Positions 1-7,316 of a stretch of DNA of 64,000 nucleotides are shown one piece after another; within the stretch, counting starts at the first letter, position 1; each line of letters starts with the position of its first letter. The position numbers and the translations under genes were made by a program. This DNA comes from Flavobacterium sp. 1355 (lineage in GTDB: Bacteria > Bacteroidota > Bacteroidia > Flavobacteriales > Flavobacteriaceae): contig NZ_JAFICC010000002.1 in assembly GCF_017833415.1 (NCBI RefSeq), positions 351,226 through 415,225 on the forward strand, read 5' to 3'. The notes beneath the pieces were generated by a model. The model saw only the letters and a program-made list of their open reading frames with translations, did not search any database and had not been told where the DNA came from.

Positions 1-384
1 AGTCAACTTAATGGCATCCATAACATAACCTAAACTTTCCTGAATGTCAGGAACGTATACACGGTGAACATCCGCCATAGAACGGATAGGATTTGGAATA
101 AACGGACCAAAATTTTCTTTCATCAACACTTCAATTCCCATTGCCTGCGGAACAACCAAAATATCCGAAAATAAAATAGCTGCATCTGGTGCAATTCTGC
201 GAATTGGCTGAACTGTGATTTCGGCAGCTAATTCCGGAGTTTGACAACGAGTGAAGAAATCATATTTATCACGCAAAGCGATAAATTCCGGTAAATACCT
301 TCCGGCTTGGCGCATCATCCATACTGGCGGACGTTGTACAGTTTCTCCTTTAAGTGCTTTTAAAAATAGGTCGTTTTTTAACAT
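1..384 (-). CDS. hemE: Uroporphyrinogen decarboxylase, N-terminal part (cut by window edge)
   Basis: This is the first 128 codons of uroporphyrinogen decarboxylase, which removes four acetate carboxyls from uroporphyrinogen III to give coproporphyrinogen III in the cytoplasm. The reading frame is open from an ATG at 384 to the left edge, so the C-terminal part lies outside the window. Family signatures are visible: RQAGRYLPE at residues 25-33, and FSDIL at 72-76, whose Asp74 matches the catalytic aspartate. It is the most downstream visible gene of the leftward heme cluster, about 100 bp after hemD, and that gap holds a twin hairpin that may affect read-through. Confidence 0.95.
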   Translation of the reverse strand, partial: MLKNDLFLKALKGETVQRPPVWMMRQAGRYLPEFIALRDKYDFFTRCQTPELAAEITVQPIRRIAPDAAILFSDILVVPQAMGIEVLMKENFGPFIPNPIRSMADVHRVYVPDIQESLGYVMDAIKLT

Positions 385-399
385 CTTTTATTTATTTAT

Positions 400-474
400 C
401 CTATAAGGTTTTCAAAACCTTATAGGTATTGTGTTGATTATTATATACCTGCAAGGTTTTGGAAATCTTGCAGG
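400..474. repeat. Twin-palindrome intergenic element, copy 1
   Basis: Two 27-bp palindromes, at 400-426 and 448-474, are separated by 21 AT-rich bases. The first has perfect 13-bp arms (CCTATAAGGTTTT and its complement) around one base. The second begins CCTGCAAGG and pairs with one wobble. The same two-palindrome layout recurs at 60496-60569 and 61069-61142, so this is a repeat family rather than an ordinary terminator. It lies between hemD and hemE. Confidence 0.8.
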
Positions 475-486
475 AAATCTTGTTTG

Positions 487-1152
487 TTACTTATATTCTT
501 CAATTACGTCTTCAATTACGTCTTCAACTGTAGGCTGATCTGCAATGATGATGTTTTTGGTAATTTTATGCAAAGCTTCTGCAGTAGTTTCTCCAATGCA
601 AAAGCAGGTTTCTTTTTTGATTGTGTTGTCTTTCAAATAACTTTCAACGCCAGAAGGACTAAAGAATAAAATCGCGTCAACGGCAGTTTTTATTTTTTGA
701 GGCTGTAACGTTGTCTCGTAAACGTGAATCTCATTAAACTTTACACCAGCATCTTTTAAAGCTTTTGGTAAAGTTTCCCTGCGAAGATTACCGCTGAAAA
801 AAGTAAAGCTTTCTCTTCCGTAAATCAAAGTGATAATTTCTGCCAAATCGGTTGCATAACCGGTGTAAGCCACAACATTGAATCCATTTTCAGATAATAA
901 TATCTTAGTTTTTAAACCAACACAAAAAATGTTTTTGTTTTTTAACTGTTCTGCTTTTGGATTTGATAAAATGCTATGAACGGCATTCTGACTCGTAAAA
1001 ATCAGATTTTCGTTGAGGTCTTTTAATTCAAAAGATTTGTTTTGAGTTTTAATGAAATCGGCTTCGAGAACTTCCAAATTAGCATTTTCTAATGCTTGCC
1101 TTTGTTCGCCCGACAGTTTTTTAGTAGATAATATCTGAATTGACTTTGCCAT
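487..1152 (-). CDS. hemD: Uroporphyrinogen-III synthase
   Basis: HemD closes the linear hydroxymethylbilane with inversion of ring D to form uroporphyrinogen III. The 221-residue length is close to the family norm of about 240. The family has weak sequence conservation; here an internal FCVGLKT stretch and the C-terminal LFFSPSGVESYL (the usual FTSPSxV region) support the call. The strongest evidence is position: its ATG overlaps the hemC stop by one base (TAATG at 1152), an arrangement typical of translational coupling in hemCD operons. The C-terminus carries a short duplicated VIEDVIEDVIEEY tail. Confidence 0.9.
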   Translation of the reverse strand: MAKSIQILSTKKLSGEQRQALENANLEVLEADFIKTQNKSFELKDLNENLIFTSQNAVHSILSNPKAEQLKNKNIFCVGLKTKILLSENGFNVVAYTGYATDLAEIITLIYGRESFTFFSGNLRRETLPKALKDAGVKFNEIHVYETTLQPQKIKTAVDAILFFSPSGVESYLKDNTIKKETCFCIGETTAEALHKITKNIIIADQPTVEDVIEDVIEEYK

Positions 1153-2075
1153 TATTTTTTCAAACTTTCTTTAATAGATTGCATCAATTCGGTACCACCA
1201 TTATCCAGAATCTCCTGAGCAGCATAAAAACCTAATTTTTTCCATTCAGAAATATCGACTGTTTTGTCGATTTCCAATTTTTGCTTCCCGTCAACAGAAA
1301 GCAGAACACCTTGAAAATGTAAGGTGTCTTCGTCTTCATTATAATTTACCAAAGCACCAATTGGTGCCGTACAACCGCCTTCAAGAGTTCTTAAAAACTG
1401 ACGTTCGATATAAGTACAGATTTCGGTTTCAATATGATTTAATTGCGAAAGCGCATCTAAAGTATAATTGTCATTTTCCATTGCCACAACAAGCATTGCT
1501 CCTTGTGCCGGTGCCGGAATCATCCAGTCCAGATTGATATAATTTTCCGGTTTTAAGTTAATGCGTTCCAAACCTGCAGCAGCAAAAACAGCTCCATCCC
1601 AATTATTGTCCTGTAATTTTTGCATGCGAGTATTAACGTTTCCACGTAAATCTACTACGGTATGATTAGGATATTTATTAAACCATTGTGCCTGACGGCG
1701 TAAACTTCCGGTTGCAATCGTGCTTGGGTTTGTAAAATCAGGATTACCTTTGTGAACTAAAATGTCTAAAACATTGGCTCTTTCCAGAACAGCCGCCTGA
1801 ACAATTCCTTTTGGCAAAGCTGTCGGAACATCTTTCATAGAATGTACAGCAATATCAATATCACCATTGATCATAGCAATGTCAAGGGTTTTAGTAAAAA
1901 TTCCGGTAATTCCCAGTTCATAAAGCGGTTTGTCCAGAATAATATCACCTTGAGATTTAACTGCAACAATTGAGGTTTTATATCCTAAATCATTTAGTTT
2001 TTTCTCGACAGTATGTGCTTGCCAAAGTGCTAATTCGCTATCGCGGGTTCCTATTCTGATTGTTTTTTCAGCCAT
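1152..2075 (-). CDS. hemC: Hydroxymethylbilane synthase (porphobilinogen deaminase)
   Basis: HemC polymerises four porphobilinogens to hydroxymethylbilane, using a dipyrromethane cofactor bound to a cysteine. The cofactor motif LEGGCTAPIG places that cysteine at residue 235, and the catalytic aspartate sits in HSMKDVP (Asp82). The 307-residue length matches the family, and the N-terminal RIGTRDSELALWQA is canonical. It overlaps hemD by one base. Upstream, toward hemA, the order is interrupted by hairpin repeats and an inserted GxxExxY gene, so hemA and hemC may not share one undisturbed transcript. Confidence 0.97.
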   Translation of the reverse strand: MAEKTIRIGTRDSELALWQAHTVEKKLNDLGYKTSIVAVKSQGDIILDKPLYELGITGIFTKTLDIAMINGDIDIAVHSMKDVPTALPKGIVQAAVLERANVLDILVHKGNPDFTNPSTIATGSLRRQAQWFNKYPNHTVVDLRGNVNTRMQKLQDNNWDGAVFAAAGLERINLKPENYINLDWMIPAPAQGAMLVVAMENDNYTLDALSQLNHIETEICTYIERQFLRTLEGGCTAPIGALVNYNEDEDTLHFQGVLLSVDGKQKLEIDKTVDISEWKKLGFYAAQEILDNGGTELMQSIKESLKK

Positions 2076-2088
2076 TTTTTATTATTTT

Positions 2089-2185
2089 ACCATTAAGATA
2101 TTAAGGATCATTAAGTTTTGTGTTGAATGTAAGAAAATTAAGTTTTAAAAAAATTTGAACTTAATTTTCTTAATCTCTTAATGGT
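2089..2185. repeat. Hairpin repeat downstream of the GxxExxY gene
   Basis: Outer arms at 2089-2105 and 2169-2185 begin ACCATTAAGATATTAAG and pair with one mismatch. Inner arms AAGAAAATTAAG at 2131-2142 and its complement at 2160-2171 are perfect. The outer word is the same as in the element at 2641-2763, so the GxxExxY gene is framed by two members of one family. Whether it acts as a terminator or as the edge of a mobile cassette cannot be told from sequence alone. Confidence 0.75.
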
Positions 2186-2206
2186 TGAATCTCTTTATAG
2201 TAATTT

Positions 2207-2611
2207 TTAATCTATTAATCTTGCAAAATGATCATTTACAAGTGGTTTCATTGATTTTGTTATGTTCAATGTGTTGAAATTAATTAATAAACCTTGGGGC
2301 CTTTGTAATAATTTCATATATGTTAACAATTGTGCTTCGTGAATAGGTAAAAGATTTTCTATTGCCTTTAATTCAACAACCACACAATCATTTACAAGCA
2401 AATCAATTCTTAAGTCAGTTTCTAACTCAAGGTCATAATAATCTATTTTAACTGCTAATTGTTGTTTAACATCATATCCGTTTTGTTCTAATTCGTATTT
2501 GAGGCATTGTTCATAAATGCTTTCTAAAAGTCCGGGGCCTAATGCTTTATGCACTTTTATGGCAAAACCTGTTATTTCATAAGCCAACTGCGTAACCTCT
2601 TTTTTTGTCAT
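2207..2611 (-). CDS. GxxExxY family protein (PD-(D/E)XK nuclease-like)
   Basis: This 134-residue protein belongs to the GxxExxY family, a branch of the PD-(D/E)XK nuclease fold with no settled function. The naming motif is present as G27-x2-E30-x2-Y33. A complete nuclease-like core follows: Asp70 in RIDLLV, Glu80-x-Lys82 in VELKA, and Gln94 with Tyr98 in AQLLTY. The active-site residues are therefore intact. It lies in the same direction as the heme genes but has no known link to heme synthesis, and matching hairpin repeats bracket it at 2089-2185 and 2641-2763. That suggests it arrived as a cassette between hemC and hemA. The family call is firm; the role is unknown. Confidence 0.88.
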   Translation of the reverse strand: MTKKEVTQLAYEITGFAIKVHKALGPGLLESIYEQCLKYELEQNGYDVKQQLAVKIDYYDLELETDLRIDLLVNDCVVVELKAIENLLPIHEAQLLTYMKLLQRPQGLLINFNTLNITKSMKPLVNDHFARLID

Positions 2612-2640
2612 AGAACTTTCTATTCTTTTTTATTCTTTTT

Positions 2641-2763
2641 ACCATTAAGATATTAAGTTAGTTAAGGTTGAGTCATATAAACACAAAGCTTAATTATTTA
2701 TCTATGCTTAATGATTCTATTTTTTTAAGCGCAAAGCCTTAATTAACTTAATATCTTAATGGT
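2641..2763. repeat. Hairpin repeat upstream of the GxxExxY gene
   Basis: 27-bp arms at 2641-2667 and 2737-2763 begin ACCATTAAGATATTAAG and match with one G/A difference, which would be a wobble pair in RNA. The loop is about 70 bases, rich in AAGC/GCTT words that can pair again. The outermost word is shared with the element at 2089-2185. It lies 12 bp from the hemA stop codon, so it could also end the hemA transcript. Confidence 0.8.
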
Positions 2764-2774
2764 AAAGCCAAAAA

Positions 2775-4025
2775 TTAAGATGCTTTTATTTTGAAGACTT
2801 TTTCGATCCATTCGATGCTTTCGTCAACCATCGTATCGTCGTCTTTTAAATGATTGGCAAAGTGAGTAGTGATTTTCTGAATGATTCTATTGCTGATTAT
2901 TTCAGCTTGAGCTTCATTAAAGTCGGTAATTTTCCTGCTTTGAAAATCCAGTTCTGAATTTTTAATAGCATTCAGTTTTTCTTTTAAAGCATTTATGGTT
3001 GGAGCAAATTTGCGCCCTTTCATCCAGGTTACAAACTCCTCTTTTATTTCTTCGATAATTGCTTCTGCAGCAGGAATATGTAGTTTTCTATTTTCTAAAG
3101 TTTCATCTGTCAACTGAGACAAATAATCCATGTGGATTAATGTAACGCCTTCCAGATCCTCTACGTTTTCATGAACGTTTTTCGGAATTGATAAATCTAA
3201 GATCAATAAAGGTTTTTTTAGATTCAGAATTGCTTTGTCAACCGTCGGGTTTTGGGCTCCAGTTGCAACAACTACTATATCGGCTTTTTGAAGTTCAAGA
3301 TGTAATTCAGAATAATCCTTAACAATCAGATTTAGTTTTCCGGCCAGTTTCTCTGCCTTGTCCTTAGTTCTGTTGATTAAGGTAATATGTTCGTTTTTGG
3401 TATGTTTTACCAGGTTTTCGCAAGTATTTCTTCCGATTTTTCCAGTCCCGAACAACAAAATGTTTTTATTACTGATATCCTCAACATTTTTAAGAATATA
3501 TTGAACCGATGCAAAAGATACGGATGTTGCACCAGAACTAATTTCGGTTTCCGTTTTAATTCTTTTACTGGCCTGAATAACAGCATTTACTAATCTCTCT
3601 GTAAAAGCATTGGTTAAACCCATTGATTTTGAATGGGTAAAACTAGTTTTAATTTGAGATATAATTTCAAAATCACCAAGAATCTGACTGTCTAACCCGG
3701 TTCCTACTCGAAACAGATGATTAATTGCTTCCTGATTTTTATATACAAATCCAACTTTTTGGAAAGCATCTACAGATCCGTTACTATTATCACAAATAAG
3801 TTTTATTAATTGAAATGGGTGTTCAGCAAAACCGTAGATTTCGGTTCTGTTGCAGGTTGAAGTAACGATTAAACTTTCTATTCCTTCATTTTTAGCTTGC
3901 TCAAGCAAACGCGTTTTCGCGGCAGCATCCAGACTAAATTGACCTCTTACCTCAGCATCAGCTTTTTTGTAACTCAGACCAACTGAATAAAAATAAAGGT
4001 GTTTTGGTACGTTATTGTTTTCCAT
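2775..4025 (-). CDS. hemA: Glutamyl-tRNA reductase
   Basis: HemA reduces glutamyl-tRNA(Glu) to glutamate-1-semialdehyde with NADPH, the first committed step of C5-pathway tetrapyrrole synthesis. I place the start at the ATG at 4025 (MENNNVPKH). The frame stays open upstream to 4088, but that extension is hydrophobic and not family-like. The catalytic cysteine is Cys58 in TSTCNRTEIYG, and the NADPH-binding loop is LLFGTGKIGRN. The C-terminal dimerisation helix region is complete, giving 416 residues. It is transcribed divergently from an AraC-type regulator, which is a plausible controller. Confidence 0.96.
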   Translation of the reverse strand: MENNNVPKHLYFYSVGLSYKKADAEVRGQFSLDAAAKTRLLEQAKNEGIESLIVTSTCNRTEIYGFAEHPFQLIKLICDNSNGSVDAFQKVGFVYKNQEAINHLFRVGTGLDSQILGDFEIISQIKTSFTHSKSMGLTNAFTERLVNAVIQASKRIKTETEISSGATSVSFASVQYILKNVEDISNKNILLFGTGKIGRNTCENLVKHTKNEHITLINRTKDKAEKLAGKLNLIVKDYSELHLELQKADIVVVATGAQNPTVDKAILNLKKPLLILDLSIPKNVHENVEDLEGVTLIHMDYLSQLTDETLENRKLHIPAAEAIIEEIKEEFVTWMKGRKFAPTINALKEKLNAIKNSELDFQSRKITDFNEAQAEIISNRIIQKITTHFANHLKDDDTMVDESIEWIEKVFKIKAS

Positions 4026-4120
4026 AAATTTACTTTCATAAAAGTGCAACAAAATTATTACTATAGCATTGATAAAAATAACGCTCAAAGTGCTTTTTAT
4101 GTCGCTGTATGTTTTTTTGA

Positions 4121-4132
4121 ACCTAAATAGGT
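4121..4132. promoter_or_regulatory. Small palindrome in the hemA/AraC divergent intergenic region
   Basis: ACCTA-AA-TAGGT forms a 12-bp inverted repeat between the hemA start (4025) and the AraC-type regulator start (4253). A TAnnTTTG-like element, TATTTTTG, lies at 4152-4159 on the plus strand, but no TTG sits at normal spacing before it. The palindrome is a weak operator candidate based on position only. Confidence 0.3.
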
Positions 4133-4252
4133 GTTTTTGAGTAAAAAGAAGTATTTTTGTAGCAAAATCAATTGGTCACAACGGGTTTGTTTAGAGTGAT
4201 TCTAAATAAGATTTTGCTTTTGCTTTGATTTTAGTTTTAAAAAAATATCGCT

Positions 4253-5125
4253 ATGAGTTCTCAGGAAATTATAAAAATTGAAGACGACTTTACGCTTATC
4301 CGTTTTCAAAACGACAGTTTAGAACCTTTTTCTGCACAGCACGAAATAGGTACTGGCCTGATACAGTTTCACTTTGGTATAAAAGGAAATGCAAAATTCT
4401 TGTTCAATCAGGGTAATTATGCTTTAGAATTGAAGGAAGAAAAATCACTGCTTTTATACAATCCGCAGAAAGAATTACCGCTGAATTTAGAACTCGCTCC
4501 AAATTCGTGGGTGATTTCTGTAATTGTTTCGATCAAGAAATTTCATGCGTTGTTTTCTGCAGAAGCAGATTATATTACTTTTTTAAGTCCTGATAATAAG
4601 GATAAAAAATATTATAACGAAGGAAATATTAGTCCATCAATGGCTATTGTGCTGAGTCAGCTGTTTCATTACAATCTTCATCCATCCATAAAAAACCTTT
4701 ACTACAAAGGAAAAGGATACGAATTGCTAAGTTTGTATTTTAACAGAACCGAAGATCCAAACGCAGAACAATGCCCGTTTTTGATTGATGAAGATAACGT
4801 TCTAAAAATTCGAAAAGCCAAAGAAATTATCATCGCCAATATGGCTGAACCTCCCGGACTGCAAGAGCTCGCTGACGAAATTGGTTTGAATTTGAAAAAA
4901 CTCAAAATGGGTTTCAAACAAATTTACGGCGATACAGTTTATGGTTTCCTTTTCGATTACAAAATGGATTTCGCCAGAAAATTATTAGACAGCGGATCTT
5001 ATAACGTAAACGAAGTTGGTTTGAAAATAGGGTATAGCACCGGAAGTCACTTTATCGCAGCGTTCAAGAAAAAGTTTGCCACAACTCCGAAAAAGTACTT
5101 GATGTCGATTAATACGAATGTGTAA
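4253..5125 (+). CDS. AraC family transcriptional regulator
   Basis: This is a 290-residue regulator with a non-conserved N-terminal sensing region and an AraC/XylS DNA-binding domain from about residue 190 onward. The C-terminal half shows both helix-turn-helix units: GLQELADEIGLNLKKLKMGF, then EVGLKIGYSTGSHFIAAFKK, ending in the typical TTPKKYL. It lies between divergent hemA and the hemH-hemJ pair and abuts the next gene with no gap. Position suggests that it controls heme genes in response to iron, heme or an intermediate, but the ligand is not visible from sequence. Confidence 0.92.
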   Translation: MSSQEIIKIEDDFTLIRFQNDSLEPFSAQHEIGTGLIQFHFGIKGNAKFLFNQGNYALELKEEKSLLLYNPQKELPLNLELAPNSWVISVIVSIKKFHALFSAEADYITFLSPDNKDKKYYNEGNISPSMAIVLSQLFHYNLHPSIKNLYYKGKGYELLSLYFNRTEDPNAEQCPFLIDEDNVLKIRKAKEIIIANMAEPPGLQELADEIGLNLKKLKMGFKQIYGDTVYGFLFDYKMDFARKLLDSGSYNVNEVGLKIGYSTGSHFIAAFKKKFATTPKKYLMSINTNV

Positions 5126-5497
5126 ATGGAAACAGAAATATTAGGAGATCATCAGGAATACGTAGAAGAAAAATTTGAAGAAGTATTAGTGCGTTATAGC
5201 GGATTTGGAAAAGATATTTATAATGTAATTAAAAAGGAATTGCCTAACGTGTTCAAATATTTGAAATATTACAAAGCAACAAAAAGTACTGAAAAATGTG
5301 TTTTTGGTGCTCAACTTGAAGATAGTTATGCGATTTATAATGACGGAAATATTTTGTTCTCTATTCAATTAGATCCTGATTGCGAAGTAATCTGTTTATA
5401 TAATTGGGAAACTCAAATTGAAATTGGAGATTGGGATAATAACGATTATTACAAACAATCTATCGAATTCATAAGAACACAATTTCTGAGCACATGA
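5126..5497 (+). CDS. Hypothetical protein in the heme cluster
   Basis: I do not recognise this 123-residue protein. Its ATG follows the stop codon of the AraC-type regulator directly, so the two genes are probably translated together. It is acidic and soluble with no signal peptide or membrane segment, and rich in aromatic residues, including a Trp/Tyr/Asp-rich end (YNWETQIEIGDWDNNDYY). The placement suggests a role tied to the regulator or to heme supply, but this is inference from position. Confidence 0.75.
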   Translation: METEILGDHQEYVEEKFEEVLVRYSGFGKDIYNVIKKELPNVFKYLKYYKATKSTEKCVFGAQLEDSYAIYNDGNILFSIQLDPDCEVICLYNWETQIEIGDWDNNDYYKQSIEFIRTQFLST

Positions 5498-5558
5498 CTT
5501 AACAAATCGATTTTTGATATTCAATAATAAATAATAAATAATATTTATCATATTTCTA

Positions 5559-5581
5559 CAAAAGTACATACAATACTTTTG
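5559..5581 (+). promoter_or_regulatory. Inverted repeat overlapping the probable hemH -7 element
   Basis: CAAAAGTA (5559-5566) and TACTTTTG (5574-5581) form perfect 8-bp arms around a 7-base spacer. The right arm is itself a good Bacteroidota -7 element (TAnnTTTG), 62 bases before the hemH ATG. A protein bound here would cover the promoter. No clear TTG was found at -33, so the promoter call is moderate and the operator call tentative. Confidence 0.45.
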
Positions 5582-5643
5582 CCGAAATTTTAAAAACAAA
5601 CAAGAGCTTAAAGCCCAGCTTAAAGCCGAAATCAAAAAATATA

Positions 5644-6660
5644 ATGAAAGGCGTATTATTAGTAAACTTAGGATCTCCGGATAGTCCAACACCAAAAGAT
5701 GTAAAACCTTATTTAGATGAATTTTTAATGGATAAATACGTGATCGACGTTCCATATTTGTTGAGAGCATTACTAGTTCGAGGTATTATTTTGAGAAAAA
5801 GACCCGAAGAATCAGCGCACGCTTACGTGAAAATCTGGTGGGAAGAAGGTTCACCGCTTGTGGTACTTTCAGAAAGAATGCAGAAAAAAGTACAGCCACT
5901 TGTAAATGTTCCAGTGTCGCTGGCAATGCGCTACGGAAGTATGACTATAGAAAAAGGACTTCAGGAATTGCATGACAAAGGCGTTACAGAAGTACTGCTT
6001 TTTCCTTTGTACCCGCAATATGCAATGGCTTCGACTTTGACTATTTTAGTGAAAGCGGAAGAAATCCGTAAAAAGAAATTCCCGAATATGACTTTTACCG
6101 ATGTTCCTGCGTTTTATAATAAACCAGATTACATCAAAAACCTGGCAGATTCAATTCAAAAACATTTAGTTGGGTTTGATTACGATCATTTGTTATTTTC
6201 ATATCATGGAATTCCGGAGCGTCACATCCGAAAAACAGATGTAACCAAATCACATTGTAAAATAGACGGTTCATGTTGCAGCACTCCGTCGCCGGCACAT
6301 GATTTTTGCTACCGTCACCAATGTTATGAAACTACAAGACAAGTCGTAAAATTATTAGGACTTCCTCAAGATAAGTACAGTCTTACTTTTCAATCGCGTT
6401 TGGCAGGTGATAAATGGTTAGAGCCTTACACAGATATCGAAATCGATAAAATGCCTGCTAAAGGAATCAAGAAATTAGCAGTTGTTACGCCTGCGTTCGT
6501 TTCAGATTGTTTGGAAACATTGGAAGAAATTGCCATGCGTGCCAAAGAAGATTTTGAGGCAAAAGGAGGAGAGGAATTTCTTGCAATTCCATGCTTGAAT
6601 GATGATGATGAATGGTGCGAGACAGTTGGTAACTGGATTAATGATTGGGCTAAGAAATAG
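5644..6660 (+). CDS. hemH: Ferrochelatase
   Basis: HemH inserts ferrous iron into the porphyrin ring to make (proto)heme. The N-terminal GVLLVNLGSPDSP and the active-site FSYHGIPERH (His188) are family signatures, and the 338-residue length is normal. Just after the active-site histidine there is an unusual cysteine-rich stretch (residues 205-227) with Cys205, 211, 212, 222 and 227. This resembles the in-sequence [2Fe-2S] ligands described for some bacterial ferrochelatases. It is followed 36 bp later by hemJ, probably in one operon. Confidence 0.96.
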   Translation: MKGVLLVNLGSPDSPTPKDVKPYLDEFLMDKYVIDVPYLLRALLVRGIILRKRPEESAHAYVKIWWEEGSPLVVLSERMQKKVQPLVNVPVSLAMRYGSMTIEKGLQELHDKGVTEVLLFPLYPQYAMASTLTILVKAEEIRKKKFPNMTFTDVPAFYNKPDYIKNLADSIQKHLVGFDYDHLLFSYHGIPERHIRKTDVTKSHCKIDGSCCSTPSPAHDFCYRHQCYETTRQVVKLLGLPQDKYSLTFQSRLAGDKWLEPYTDIEIDKMPAKGIKKLAVVTPAFVSDCLETLEEIAMRAKEDFEAKGGEEFLAIPCLNDDDEWCETVGNWINDWAKK

Positions 6661-6696
6661 AAATAGAGAAAAGAGTATAGAAAAAAGACTTTCTAA

Positions 6697-7245
6697 ATGG
6701 AATACTATAACTACTTAAAATCGTTACATCTTATATTTGTAATCACTTGGTTTGCAGGTTTGTTTTACATTGTGCGTTTATTCGTTTATCAAATTGAAGC
6801 CAATGAAAAACCCTCTCCTGAAAAAGAAATTCTACAGGCACAATACAAAATAATGGCCTACCGTTTGTGGTACATTATCACATGGCCATCAGCAGTTTTG
6901 GCGAGTATTTTTGCCTTTTGGATGCTGTTTTTTACCGATTTGGGAAATGCATGGCTCAAAATGCCCTGGATGCATGTAAAGTTGTGCTTCGTTTTTCTTT
7001 TATACTTATATCACGCAAAATGTCATCAGATTTTTAAGCAATTACAAAATGATGAGGTAAAATATACCAATAATTTCATGCGTTTATGGAATGAAGGTGC
7101 AACGATTATTTTGTTTGCTGTTGTTTTTTTAGTAGTTTTAAAAAGCGCCATCAACTGGATCTTCGGTGTAATCGGAATTATTTTGTTCTCCGTTTTAATA
7201 ATGCTGGGATTCCGATTCTATAAAAGAATTAGAGAGAAAAAATAG
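6697..7245 (+). CDS. hemJ: HemJ/CopD-like membrane protein, probable protoporphyrinogen oxidase
   Basis: This 182-residue integral membrane protein has four to five hydrophobic segments. The N-terminus YNYLKSLHLIFVITWFAGLFY, with its early His, and the later MHVKLCFVFLLYLYH fit the HemJ (UPF0093) family, which oxidises protoporphyrinogen IX in many bacteria that lack HemG or HemY. Automated annotation often labels these CopD. The position directly after hemH supports the heme role: its product is the substrate of the ferrochelatase encoded next door. Confidence 0.85.
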   Translation: MEYYNYLKSLHLIFVITWFAGLFYIVRLFVYQIEANEKPSPEKEILQAQYKIMAYRLWYIITWPSAVLASIFAFWMLFFTDLGNAWLKMPWMHVKLCFVFLLYLYHAKCHQIFKQLQNDEVKYTNNFMRLWNEGATIILFAVVFLVVLKSAINWIFGVIGIILFSVLIMLGFRFYKRIREKK

Positions 7246-7295
7246 TTATGAGTTTTGAGTTATGAGTTGTAAGTTTATGACGTTTAACTCATAAC
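7245..7295. repeat. GTTATGAGTT word repeat with mirrored arms
   Basis: The end of hemJ and the 71-bp gap before the kinase gene hold GTTATGAGTT at 7245-7254, a second GTTATGAGTT from 7259, and the complementary AACTCATAAC at 7286-7295. The same GAGTTAT word builds the 7-bp tandem array at 37932-38022. The stretch could fold into a hairpin between hemJ and the kinase. Confidence 0.6.
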
Positions 7296-7316
7296 TTATA
7301 ACACATACTTAAAATT

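Noticed and set aside
4022..4088. Longer N-terminus for hemA from 4088
   Set aside because: The 21 extra residues are hydrophobic and not part of glutamyl-tRNA reductases; ATG 4025 matches the family.
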